A stretch of DNA of 64,000 nucleotides, taken from assembly GCF_900120165.1 (NCBI RefSeq), contig NZ_LT635475.1:434001-498000 (forward strand), written 5' to 3'. Shown here piece by piece: positions 15,151 through 23,784 of the stretch; positions within the stretch are counted from its first letter, which is position 1; each line of letters begins with the position of its first letter. Under the pieces are notes generated by a model. That model had not been told where the DNA came from, made no database searches, and was given only the letters and a program-made list of their open reading frames with translations. Origin of the DNA: Ezakiella massiliensis (GTDB taxonomy: Bacteria > Bacillota > Clostridia > Tissierellales > Peptoniphilaceae). The position numbers and the translations under genes are program-made.

Positions 15151-17786
15151 AAAGCCCTCTTAATTTCTTCAAGAGAATCCTTAGCTGATTGGAGCAAGGA
15201 CTCATAGTCGTTTAGCTTTTCTTTTTCTTTATTTACAACTGCCTCTGGAGCCTTGTCTACAAAGCCCTTGTTAGCAAGTTTTTTATTTAATCTTTCGATT
15301 TCTGATTCGTAATTTTCGATTTTCTTTTCCAAACTAATAATTTCTTTTTCGTAATCGATTAGCTCTTTTAGAGGCATATACATATCGAATTCAGGTATTG
15401 ACATAAAGAGATAGTCGCTTGGATTTAGCTTTTCTGTAGTAGAAATAATCTCTGTTACGCCGATTAATGGCATAATCATTTCTTTATTTGCAATAACATC
15501 TGCAATCAAAGCATTGTCGCCAGCCAAAATCAATTCGGATTTCCTGCTTGGATCGATATTTCTGGATGCCTTTGCATTTCTAACTTCTCTTATAATGTCC
15601 TTGATCTTTTCAATTACAAAAACGCTGCTCTTTGGATTTTTGATTTCCAAAACCTCTGGCCATGCTTGAACCATAATATAGCCCTTTGAGTTTGGTAGAG
15701 ATTGGTAAATTTCCTCTGTGATAAAAGGCATAAATGGGTGAAGAAGCTTTAAACTATTTTCCAATACATAAAGAAGCACTGACTTAGTAACAGCCTTTCT
15801 ATCTTCGTCATCACCATATAAATCGCTCTTTGAAAATTCGATATAGTAGTCGCAGAGGTCTTCCCAGATAAATGAGTAAATGCGTTCAGCTGCAAGACCA
15901 ACTTCATATTTGGAAAGGTTCTTGTCGACAGTTGAAATTGCGTCATTTAATTTTTCCAGAATCCAAATGTCCTTATCGGTGAGTTTATCTTGGTCAAAAT
16001 CAGTTGACTTGTGGTCGCCAATGTTCATAAGTAGGAAGCGGCTTGCATTCCAAACCTTGTTGGCAAAGTTTCTTGCATTTTCAACCTTTTTCTCATCAAA
16101 TCTCATATCGTTTCCAGGTGAATTACCCGTAACCATATTAAATCTCAAGGCGTCGGCCCCGTACTTTTCAATAATTTCAAGCGGGTCAATACCATTGTCA
16201 AGAGACTTACTCATCTTCCTGCCTTGAATGTCACGGACGAGTCCGGTAATCAAAACATCTTTAAATGGAATTTGATTCAAGAAATACTTAGATGTAAAGG
16301 TCATCCTAATAACCCAGAATAAAATTATATCAAAGCCAGTGATCATTAGATCAGTTGGGAAGAATTTTTTAAAGTCTTCTGAATTTTCATCCGGCCAACC
16401 CAATGTTGCAAATGGCCACAAGGCTGATGAGAACCAGGTATCCAAAGTGTCTGGATCTTGGTGTATATTCGTTGATCCACATTTTTCACACTTTTCTACT
16501 GGACTTTCGCTAACGTGAATGTGGCCACAGTCTTCGCAGTAATATGCTGGAATTTGATGGCCCCACCAAAGCTGACGTGAAATACACCAGTCGTTTAAAT
16601 TTGACAGCCAGTTTCTGTAAATCTTTCCATATCTTTCAGGATAGAATTTTGGTTCGCCAGCGTCAAAAGCTTCAAGAGTATCTTTAGCCAAGTCTTTCAT
16701 CTTAACAAACCATTGCTTGCTGATCAGGGGCTCAATAACAGTTTTACACCTGCTGCAATGGCCAACTGCATTTTCGTGTTTCTTTTCGCTGACCAAAAGC
16801 CCTTGAGCTTTTAAGTCTGCAATAATATTTTTCCTTGCCTCATACCTATCCATACCTGCGTATTTCAAAGCATTTTCATTCATCTTGGCATCTTCATCAA
16901 TAACTACAAATTGGCCAAGATTGTGGCGTTCACCAACCATAAAGTCGTTAGGGTCGTGAGAAGGTGTAATCTTTACAACACCTGTACCAAATTCCATATC
17001 AACATAATCATCAGCAATTATAGGAATTTCTTTTTCAACAAGTGGAAGTATGACATTTTTGCCAACCACATCCTTGTATCTATCATCGTTTGGATTAACA
17101 GCAACAGCCAAGTCGCCAAGCAAAGTTTCAGGACGAGTTGTAGCAATGACTACACTCCCATCTCCATCAGCAAAATTATATCTGATTTCCCAAATTTTAC
17201 TATCAGTATCAACGTGGTCAACCTCAGCATCAGAAATAGCAGTCTTACAATCTGGGCACCAGTTAATAATCCTGTCACCCTTATAAATAAGACCATCATC
17301 ATACATGCGTTTAAAAGCTGTAAAAACAGCGTGACTCATATTGTCATCCAGAGTAAATTTTAGCCTATCCCAATCGCAAGAAAAACCCATAGACTTGAGC
17401 TGATTAATAATATTGCCACCGTGCTCATGGGTCCAGTCCCAGGCCTCTTCCAAAAATCCATCGCGGCCAAGTTCTTCCTTGGACTTGCCTTCGCGTCTAA
17501 TCTTATTTACAACACGAGACTCAGTTGCAATACTTGCGTGGTCTGTGCCTGGCAGCCAAAGAGCTGCATAACCTTGCATCCTCTTTAGCCTGATATAAAT
17601 ATCCTGTAAAGTATACATAGAATGCCCCAAATGCAAATTACCAGTAACATTTGGCGGTGGCATCATAATAGTGTATGGCTTACCATCTTTATTAACAGAG
17701 GGAGAAAATAAATTATTGTCTACCCACTCATTATAAATTCTTTTTTCAAAATCATGCGGATTATATTTACTATCTAATTCTTTCAT
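15147..17786 (-). CDS. valS: Valyl-tRNA synthetase
   Basis: An 879-residue class I synthetase charging tRNA-Val, with editing of Thr. MPPPNVTGNLHLGHSMY holds the HIGH-type motif, RKMSKSLDNGIDP the KMSKS loop, ATTRPETLLGDLAVAV the editing domain, followed by paired CxxC zinc-type motifs (CPDC, CSRC, CEDC, CEKC), DLCDYYIEFSK in the anticodon domain and a C-terminal coiled coil (EKKIENYESEIERLNKKL). The ATG at 17786 (MKELDSKYNPHDFE) matches family starts; the frame extends 37 codons further into the promoter. The leader is too short for a T-box. Confidence 0.97.
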   Translation of the reverse strand: MKELDSKYNPHDFEKRIYNEWVDNNLFSPSVNKDGKPYTIMMPPPNVTGNLHLGHSMYTLQDIYIRLKRMQGYAALWLPGTDHASIATESRVVNKIRREGKSKEELGRDGFLEEAWDWTHEHGGNIINQLKSMGFSCDWDRLKFTLDDNMSHAVFTAFKRMYDDGLIYKGDRIINWCPDCKTAISDAEVDHVDTDSKIWEIRYNFADGDGSVVIATTRPETLLGDLAVAVNPNDDRYKDVVGKNVILPLVEKEIPIIADDYVDMEFGTGVVKITPSHDPNDFMVGERHNLGQFVVIDEDAKMNENALKYAGMDRYEARKNIIADLKAQGLLVSEKKHENAVGHCSRCKTVIEPLISKQWFVKMKDLAKDTLEAFDAGEPKFYPERYGKIYRNWLSNLNDWCISRQLWWGHQIPAYYCEDCGHIHVSESPVEKCEKCGSTNIHQDPDTLDTWFSSALWPFATLGWPDENSEDFKKFFPTDLMITGFDIILFWVIRMTFTSKYFLNQIPFKDVLITGLVRDIQGRKMSKSLDNGIDPLEIIEKYGADALRFNMVTGNSPGNDMRFDEKKVENARNFANKVWNASRFLLMNIGDHKSTDFDQDKLTDKDIWILEKLNDAISTVDKNLSKYEVGLAAERIYSFIWEDLCDYYIEFSKSDLYGDDEDRKAVTKSVLLYVLENSLKLLHPFMPFITEEIYQSLPNSKGYIMVQAWPEVLEIKNPKSSVFVIEKIKDIIREVRNAKASRNIDPSRKSELILAGDNALIADVIANKEMIMPLIGVTEIISTTEKLNPSDYLFMSIPEFDMYMPLKELIDYEKEIISLEKKIENYESEIERLNKKLANKGFVDKAPEAVVNKEKEKLNDYESLLQSAKDSLEEIKRAL

Positions 17787-17832
17787 ACAACACTTCCCCA
17801 TTAAATATTGGCATAAGCCTGATTTATATATA

Positions 17833-17861
17833 ATTATACACAAAGAGCCCCTAAATGTAAA
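17833..17861 (-). promoter_or_regulatory. valS operon promoter
   Basis: Minus-strand -35 TTTACA (17856-17861) and consensus -10 TATAAT (17833-17838) with a 17-base spacer, 47 bases before the valS ATG. Confidence 0.8.
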
Positions 17862-17920
17862 GCAAAGAGTGGCCAGCAAAGCCATCATAAAATACACTTG
17901 TTTACTTAATAAAAATAACT

Positions 17921-17995
17921 TGTAATGAAACTGTAATCATAAAAGCCCACTAATTAACCATTCTGTAACTTGTATTGGCAAAGGCATGCTATAAT
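17921..17995 (+). promoter_or_regulatory. Orphan plus-strand promoter with Pho-box-like repeats
   Basis: TGTAAT occurs at 17921 and 17932, TTAACC at 17954 and TGTAAC at 17964, close to an 11-base phase as in PhoP-bound direct repeats, with one repeat missing. A consensus -10 TATAAT lies at 17990-17995. No gene follows on this strand, only a terminator 28 bases downstream. The repeats are visible; PhoP binding is inferred. Together with the hairpins below, this is all that is seen in 17787-18182 besides the valS promoter. Confidence 0.45.
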
Positions 17996-18022
17996 AAAAC
18001 CATCCTATTGTTTTGTTTTTGA

Positions 18023-18051
18023 AAAATCCGCAGATGTTAGCGGATTTTTTT
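18023..18051 (+). terminator. Intrinsic terminator just after the orphan promoter
   Basis: AAAATCCGC and GCGGATTTT form a 9-bp stem with an 8-base loop, followed by T residues on the plus strand. It would end a transcript of roughly 50 bases from the promoter at 17990. Confidence 0.75.
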
Positions 18052-18064
18052 ATGCCCAAAATTA

Positions 18065-18108
18065 AAAGAGCCCTAGTATATATGTTATAGTATATACTAG
18101 GGCTCTTT
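18065..18108. terminator. Long perfect hairpin downstream of the McrBC-like block
   Basis: AAAGAGCCCTAGTATATA and its exact complement form an 18-bp stem around an 8-base loop. On the minus strand it is followed by TTTTAATTTT, so it may back up the terminator at 18142. Confidence 0.65.
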
Positions 18109-18141
18109 ATTATATATTAATTATTATCTTTTCCCACAAAA

Positions 18142-18171
18142 AAACTTAGCATTTATCTTAATGCTAAGTTT
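18142..18171 (-). terminator. Terminator of the McrBC-like operon
   Basis: AAACTTAGCAT and ATGCTAAGTTT pair around a short loop, followed by seven T on the minus strand, just after the nuclease gene stop. Confidence 0.85.
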
Positions 18172-18182
18172 AATCTGTTTTT

Positions 18183-19859
18183 TTATTTTACTTCCTCTGC
18201 TAATCTTTCAATCAACCTAAAGAAGGCCATGTTTCTTGAATTATCAGGACTATATTTAAATATTCCGAAGTCACTATAAAAGTCTTCTATCAATCCATCA
18301 TCTAGATTTTCATAAAACCATATATCGTTTTTGTTTTCATCAAAGCGTCCCTGGAGGACATAAACCATCTGATCTCGCTTGCCATCAGTTTTTCTGATTT
18401 GATTGTAGTATTTTGAGATCACTTGGTCCATGTGCCCACGCAGGATTGTATTTCTGGATTGGTATTTGGCGTCAAGTATTAAATACTTGGTGGTTTTGCC
18501 TTGGAATTTTAAAATAAAATCTGGCGAATAATAATTCCCTGTTTTGTTAAAGTTGGTAAAATTATCATCGCCGCCACTGGTCCTCAAGAGTCCAATTTCA
18601 TTTAAACTTTGATTTCTATATATCAATGGTTGGAAATACAAAGAGAGTTTAACTCCCTCCCTTTCCCTGTAAAAGGTATTAAATAATATATTTTCATTTT
18701 GAAAGACATTGTTGATTGTTGGATAATAGAACTGCTTATCCTTGGTCTCGACTTTTACGTAGCCCATATCTTTTAGACAATTTAATAATCTTGCCAGGCA
18801 ATAATATTCATAGAGTTTATCAAGGGAATCGATATTGAAATAAAATTCGTGGTATCTGAGATTTACCTTGCGTGCATGGACCCACCTGTTCATGTAAGCC
18901 CAGAAAACTGGGTTTATATAGTCGCTCATATTGGAAGTGAGTTTAAATTTGCCCTTTGACTTAAAGCGATTCCTAAGCAAGATGTTTTGCATAATCTCAA
19001 TATTTTTAACTAGCCTTCTAAGCTCCATATAAACTCGGTCTATCCTTAGCTTATAAGTGATAACTATGGGCGCACTGTAGCCCTCTGGCAGTGATTTCTT
19101 GATAGAAGTGTATTTTTTCTCCATATCTTTTGTAATGGTCAGAATTTTCTTGTAGAGTTTTTTGCTGGCGACCGTAAGTTCATTTAAAAACTCCATTATT
19201 TCCAAGCGTTCTTTTTCAACTTTTGGACCGCGAGTTAAATTTGATCCCAAAAAGTCGCTGGTTAAAATCCTCCGCCTGGCCGATATTATTTGCTCATTTG
19301 CAGAAAAATCCCTTTCATACATGGCCTTGTGCTTATTATAGGTTTTTATAATATTTGAAACGAGGTTGTTGTAAAGACCAAGTGTTATTGTGTCCTCCTC
19401 GTAACTCGTATCAATCTGCCGGCTGAGGCCGTGTTCACCGGAAATGTAATAGATCATATCGTCTACATTTTTCTGGTCGTCATTGGTCTTAGTGGTTACC
19501 AGGACCTTGTCACTTGAATAAAAATCATCAGTGTCATCATCATAGATCAAACGGACTCTAAGCCTAACGCTATCAATCATCATCAAAAATGGATATGACC
19601 TGTCTTTTTCATTTGATCCCTTGTAGACGACCTTGAAATCGTATCTGTCATTGGATTTTTCTATTAATTCTAGGCTGCCAATTTCCTCTTCGTCAATATA
19701 AAATTCGCCCGATACAATTTCTTTTGCCGAATAAATTACAAAGTTGATTGAATAGTAGCCGTTTTCAAAGACTACACCATTGGTGTATCTATCCCTGCCA
19801 AAGCCGTTATTTAAATTGATGGAGTTTTCAGTGTTTGTGTTATAGCATTTAAGCTGCAA
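18183..19859 (-). CDS. McrC-like DUF2357/PD-(D/E)XK nuclease-like protein
   Basis: A 558-residue protein with a beta-rich N-terminal part (about 1-160), a helical middle (about 165-300) and a C-terminal PD-(D/E)XK-like core. The core shows an upstream Glu in KLYEYYCLARLL (Glu351), SPDFIL (Asp447), then LILDAKYQ with Asp463, Lys465 and Gln467, the classical nuclease order. This is the layout of DUF2357 proteins that partner McrB-like ATPases in type IV restriction relatives. It is the last gene of a four-gene block, 23 bases after the ATPase. Start is uncertain: TTG at 19859 is the first conventional codon, but the GGGGGTGG site lies 16 bases upstream of it, farther than usual. Role in defence is inferred from the family; target unknown. 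Confidence 0.78.
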   Translation of the reverse strand: MQLKCYNTNTENSINLNNGFGRDRYTNGVVFENGYYSINFVIYSAKEIVSGEFYIDEEEIGSLELIEKSNDRYDFKVVYKGSNEKDRSYPFLMMIDSVRLRVRLIYDDDTDDFYSSDKVLVTTKTNDDQKNVDDMIYYISGEHGLSRQIDTSYEEDTITLGLYNNLVSNIIKTYNKHKAMYERDFSANEQIISARRRILTSDFLGSNLTRGPKVEKERLEIMEFLNELTVASKKLYKKILTITKDMEKKYTSIKKSLPEGYSAPIVITYKLRIDRVYMELRRLVKNIEIMQNILLRNRFKSKGKFKLTSNMSDYINPVFWAYMNRWVHARKVNLRYHEFYFNIDSLDKLYEYYCLARLLNCLKDMGYVKVETKDKQFYYPTINNVFQNENILFNTFYREREGVKLSLYFQPLIYRNQSLNEIGLLRTSGGDDNFTNFNKTGNYYSPDFILKFQGKTTKYLILDAKYQSRNTILRGHMDQVISKYYNQIRKTDGKRDQMVYVLQGRFDENKNDIWFYENLDDGLIEDFYSDFGIFKYSPDNSRNMAFFRLIERLAEEVK

Positions 19860-19882
19860 ATAACTGTTGATACTACCACCCC

Positions 19883-22357
19883 CTAGAAGCTTACAGATAT
19901 ATCTTCAATAAAGTTATCATACATATCCTTGTAGGCTACAAGGCATTCTTCTAGTCTTGGCATTTCTTTTACCTCTTGCAAGAGTCCATCAATAAGTCTC
20001 TTATTGATGCTGGTAGAAATTCTGGATGGGAGCATAAATTGTAATACTGCCATTTCAAGTGCCAGGTATTTGAATTCATTTATATTTGTTTTGAGTAGGG
20101 GTGTGATTGAAGAAATAAACTGCCTAGTCCTCATTATAGTTCTGGGGCTAAGGGGTGAGCCATATCTCCTCAATACATTAGAAATATTAGCTAGCTTGTT
20201 TTCAACATCTGGACTAATGTTATCATGCTTGGCTTGTAAGCCTAGTATATCTGAAAGTTTAACAACACCCCTTGGACTCATATCATCCATGTCTTTTTGA
20301 TAGAAGTTTTTGCTCTCATACTTTGCTTCGACTGTTGCCGTCTTGTCATAAAAACGAGAAGTTAGTTCCAAGCTGGTGTGGTCTTTTTGCAAGGTTGTAA
20401 AAAACCGCATATTATCTTTTAATTGAATTTCCTTGCCACCACCAAGATTTAAATAATCTTTAGATCCTATCTCGTGCTCTAAAAAGCTGGCCATATAGTG
20501 TTCTGGCATTGATAAGTTTGCGTTATCAAAGAGCACAATATGTGGCAGGTTTCCATCGCAAGTCTTGTCCATCATATCTAATAATCTCTTGTTGTTAGCG
20601 GTGAGCTCTCCAGAAACAGGATTGTAAAAACCAATTAGGTCTCTGGAGCTCCTGATATCTGGATCAATATTTACTTTTATAAATAAACCGTTTTCTTCGC
20701 TTAAACCCAAAGCTCTGGCAAAGGTGCTAACCATTGAGGTCTTGCCTGATCCAGTCTTGCCATTGATATTGGTTATATAGGACATGCCAAAGAGGACCAA
20801 GAGGTTGGCGACCATATTTCTCGAAATATTATAGTTATATTCAAAATTCATCATGTAGTAAACATAATTTACCAGGTCTTCTTTTGAATTAAAGCTGGCC
20901 AATTCAAATTCTTTCTTCTCAGTGGAATCAAAGTTTTTGAGGCCTTTTAAAGTGGACATAAAATCATCCATGCCATCTTTTCTCAAATCCTTAGCAATTA
21001 CTCGACCAATATTTTTGTACTCGTCTACAGAATCTTTTAGCTCCGTCAAAACTTCGCCTTGAATGGTCTTTAGCTTTTCAAGCTCTGCCTTGTTTTCTTG
21101 AATTGTTTCTTCCAAGCTTATTTTTTCAGAGGCGAGGTCATTTACATAACCCATGAGCCTGAGTTCTTCGTGCCTTTCTTCCAATTCTCTTTCTTTAGCT
21201 GCAATTTGTTCATTAAGTTCTTTGGCCAATTCTTCGTTCTCTTTGATCAAAAATTCTCTGGAATCTTTAGCATCTATACTTAGCTTATTTACCTCATCTT
21301 GTAAGGCGTCTTTTTCTCTTTCTAGCTCAGAGATTTTTTCTCTAACTTCAATAAAAATAGTTAATCTGTCTTCAATTTCTTCAAAATTATTGTCCAAAAT
21401 TAGCCTGATTACATAGTCCTTTAGCTTGTCATCCTTGAGCAAGAAGGTGGCTATTTTAAACAAGAAATCAGTCCCCATTTCAGATTGCTTAATAATATTG
21501 CGGAAACGCTCAACCCTGTCCTGGCTAGCATTTGGATAAGTAACATTGTTTATAGATGTTAATAGGGCTTTCTTAAGTGCATTTACATCAGCGCTGTTGA
21601 TATTTTCTTCGCGTTCAAAAATACTTAAGACAGTTTCTATTAGCATCTCATCTGAGATAAAATCTTGGACTTTGAGTTTGTCCTTATTTTCATCCAAAAA
21701 GTTTTTACAAGTTAAAAATACGCCGTTTTCAGCCCTGTCTCCAACCTTGAAAACAAACTTGTTTAAAATAAATTCCTCATCTATAAATAAATTGTAATCG
21801 TATTCACCAACAGCAGCCAGTTCAACCGTATTATCATTTACAAAATAAGTAAAAGGACCACAAATTCCGTCCCTAGCCTTTATAAAAATTTGATCTGTAT
21901 AAATTTTTTCTAAAACATAATCAAGTTTTCTATTTTCTATAATTGTTTCTAAAGAATCTTCGCTATTAATAACCTGTATAAAATTATCGTTTTTAAATCT
22001 TTCTAGCCAAACTTCACTTGAATCATCCCCATAAGATGGATTAAATTTCATCCTATAAAAATTGTTTTGTTGATTGGTGTCAACTTCTGGTTCAAAATTA
22101 ATCCTAATTGAAACCAAATGTGTTAGTTTGTCAACAATTTCTTCGGCTGAAAATCCTCCTTGTATGCGGACTTCAAAACTTCCAAGTTGGGGAAAATCCT
22201 CTGGATTAACTGGTAAGACTTCCCCATCACTTAAAATAAAACGCGGATAAACATAGCAAACCCTATTAATGCTATTTGAATATTCTCCGTGGGAATAATT
22301 TTCGTTGTAATAAATCCAACCTAAAAGTTCCTTTCCAACATAATCACAAATGCTCAT
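19883..22357 (-). CDS. McrB-like AAA+ ATPase with long coiled coil
   Basis: 824 residues from the ATG at 22357, which follows AGGTGA (a GTG three codons upstream is less well placed). Residues 1-330 match no family I recognise. About 335-445 is a strong heptad coiled coil (repeated KxxLExE-type helices). From about 510 comes a McrB/MoxR-type AAA+ domain: Walker A GKTGSGKT (533-540), Walker B-like IVLFDNANLS (607-616), a sensor/finger segment FTTLQKDHTSLELTSRF with Arg668, and SPRT (737-740) near the sensor-2 position. The Walker B acidic pair DE is replaced by Asp611-Asn612. It lies between membrane protein genes and the McrC-like nuclease, so it likely forms an NTP-driven complex with that nuclease. 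Confidence 0.8.
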   Translation of the reverse strand: MSICDYVGKELLGWIYYNENYSHGEYSNSINRVCYVYPRFILSDGEVLPVNPEDFPQLGSFEVRIQGGFSAEEIVDKLTHLVSIRINFEPEVDTNQQNNFYRMKFNPSYGDDSSEVWLERFKNDNFIQVINSEDSLETIIENRKLDYVLEKIYTDQIFIKARDGICGPFTYFVNDNTVELAAVGEYDYNLFIDEEFILNKFVFKVGDRAENGVFLTCKNFLDENKDKLKVQDFISDEMLIETVLSIFEREENINSADVNALKKALLTSINNVTYPNASQDRVERFRNIIKQSEMGTDFLFKIATFLLKDDKLKDYVIRLILDNNFEEIEDRLTIFIEVREKISELEREKDALQDEVNKLSIDAKDSREFLIKENEELAKELNEQIAAKERELEERHEELRLMGYVNDLASEKISLEETIQENKAELEKLKTIQGEVLTELKDSVDEYKNIGRVIAKDLRKDGMDDFMSTLKGLKNFDSTEKKEFELASFNSKEDLVNYVYYMMNFEYNYNISRNMVANLLVLFGMSYITNINGKTGSGKTSMVSTFARALGLSEENGLFIKVNIDPDIRSSRDLIGFYNPVSGELTANNKRLLDMMDKTCDGNLPHIVLFDNANLSMPEHYMASFLEHEIGSKDYLNLGGGKEIQLKDNMRFFTTLQKDHTSLELTSRFYDKTATVEAKYESKNFYQKDMDDMSPRGVVKLSDILGLQAKHDNISPDVENKLANISNVLRRYGSPLSPRTIMRTRQFISSITPLLKTNINEFKYLALEMAVLQFMLPSRISTSINKRLIDGLLQEVKEMPRLEECLVAYKDMYDNFIEDISVSF

Positions 22358-22366
22358 AAAAATCAC

Positions 22367-23143
22367 CTATCCTAAAATTTTGTTTCTTAAAATAAATATA
22401 ATAATTGTAAAAATTGGCAAAAATAAAAGCCAATAGCTGTTCGTTCTCTTTCTGTCAAAGTCTTCGTCATAAAAATATACAAATAAATTTGCAAGAACCG
22501 AAGATCCCTGAGGGAACATGCTAATGGCACCAAAAATAGCCTGACTTGACCTTACTGGATCAAAATAGGCTAGAGAAATAATATAAATAGAAAGTGAAAT
22601 TGCATAATTCACTCCTAAAAATATTGAAATAAAGAGAAGGCTAAATGTTATTAGCAGCCTATAGGCCCAAGCCTTACCATTCCTTTTTACCATCGTCCAA
22701 GCGTAAAAAAACGGAATCGATAAGAGGACCATAAATACTTCAGAAAATTCTCCCAAGTAAAATTGCTTAAAATTAAAATAAAAATAAAAACCTTCAGCAA
22801 AAAGAATAACAAAAATAACTGGCCACAGATTAAGCTTGCCATTGTAGATGCATAAAAATATGCAAAATATTGCCATAGGTATGCAAATTCTGCCAATAAA
22901 TTCACATATTAGTGAAAATTTTTGACTACCTATAAACTTGATGAAACCCGAGTAAGTAAAACCAGGTTCAGCTAACATTCTCTCTTCTGCAAGGCTCCTG
23001 TAAATTGTGGCATCATGTACAAAATATCTAGAAAAAATATAGATAATACTCAGGGCAAAAAATGTCCAAAAAATATTTTGGTAAGTGAAAAATTTCTTAG
23101 GAGCTTCCTTAGGCTTATAAATATTATAATTCATACTACTCAT
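22367..23143 (-). CDS. Membrane protein of the McrBC-like block (about 7 TM)
   Basis: 258 residues, with about seven strongly hydrophobic segments after a short basic N-terminus. Segment FIGRICIPMAIFCIF and the later aromatic FAEGFYFYFNF loosely recall TraX-like membrane acyltransferases (GRIAFP...EGF), but the match is weak and I make no functional claim. The stop codon lies 9 bases before the ATPase start and the gene overlaps its upstream neighbour by 8 bases, so the four genes are tightly linked. It would place the complex at, or make it respond to, the membrane; that is inference. Confidence 0.7.
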   Translation of the reverse strand: MSSMNYNIYKPKEAPKKFFTYQNIFWTFFALSIIYIFSRYFVHDATIYRSLAEERMLAEPGFTYSGFIKFIGSQKFSLICEFIGRICIPMAIFCIFLCIYNGKLNLWPVIFVILFAEGFYFYFNFKQFYLGEFSEVFMVLLSIPFFYAWTMVKRNGKAWAYRLLITFSLLFISIFLGVNYAISLSIYIISLAYFDPVRSSQAIFGAISMFPQGSSVLANLFVYFYDEDFDRKRTNSYWLLFLPIFTIIIFILRNKILG

Positions 23144-23699
23144 CCTTACTGTGATCTTTGATAATACCCCTTAGAACTTTATGTCTGTTATAAAGTTCAG
23201 AATTTACAACATCTTTTTTGTGGTTTTTAATCATCTCATTGTCTATTGATTTCTCAAGGTATTTGGCCCCGCCAATAAAGGCTAACATTAATAAATGAGT
23301 GTATGAAGTTTTAATAGAAGGTTCAGATAAGGCTCCGGTAAGCTCAACAAAAAAGTTTACATTTAAAATATTATTATAACCGATAACCATTACAGCTATT
23401 GATCCTACATATAAAGCGGATGCGAGTATAATCTTGAATATATTTCCCCCAACTCGAGGGCTAACTAATAATTTAAATACACTAACAAAGGCATAGGCGC
23501 CTAAAAAAAATAAATAAACAATCAAAAAGTTAAATAAACGTCCATACATTTTAATCCTACGAACCGCTTCTGCATTAAGTTCATTAGAAGATAATTGTCT
23601 AACATTATCTACTCTAACGACCTCCATATAAATAGCAACTATACAAAAAATAATAAATAATGCAATCCATAGGACTTTAAAAAATTTCTTAAATTTCAT
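23136..23699 (-). CDS. Small membrane protein of the McrBC-like block (about 4 TM)
   Basis: 187 residues, not recognised. Hydrophobic segments are at about 7-25, 53-77 and 88-108, with a weaker fourth near 132-148; the C-terminal 40 residues are basic and polar and probably cytoplasmic. ATG follows TTGGAGATATT. It is the first gene of the four-gene block. Only about 85 bases separate it from oppDF, and no clear promoter is seen there, so read-through from the opp operon past the weak terminator is possible. Confidence 0.7.
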   Translation of the reverse strand: MKFKKFFKVLWIALFIIFCIVAIYMEVVRVDNVRQLSSNELNAEAVRRIKMYGRLFNFLIVYLFFLGAYAFVSVFKLLVSPRVGGNIFKIILASALYVGSIAVMVIGYNNILNVNFFVELTGALSEPSIKTSYTHLLMLAFIGGAKYLEKSIDNEMIKNHKKDVVNSELYNRHKVLRGIIKDHSKDE

Positions 23700-23743
23700 A
23701 ATATCTCCAATATAACAAGTTAAGCTTGTATTTTTTAAAAATT

Positions 23744-23771
23744 AAGGGGAGAGGCTAAGCCCACTCCCCTT
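23744..23771. terminator. Terminator after oppDF
   Basis: AAGGGGAG and CTCCCCTT form an 8-bp stem. The T run is best on the plus strand; on the minus strand the tail is AATTTTTAA, which is weaker and may allow read-through into the membrane/McrBC-like genes. Confidence 0.6.
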
Positions 23772-23784
23772 TTTTATATAAATT

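Noticed and set aside
16911..17363. 150-codon open frame on the plus strand inside valS
   Set aside because: It is antisense to conserved valS sequence, has no ribosome site and no family-like sequence.
17787..17832. T-box leader before valS
   Set aside because: The leader is only about 40 bases and holds no T-box or specifier stem.
22367..23143. Calling the 7-TM protein a TraX acyltransferase
   Set aside because: Only a short GRI..P and EGF-like pattern matches; the rest cannot be aligned by eye.
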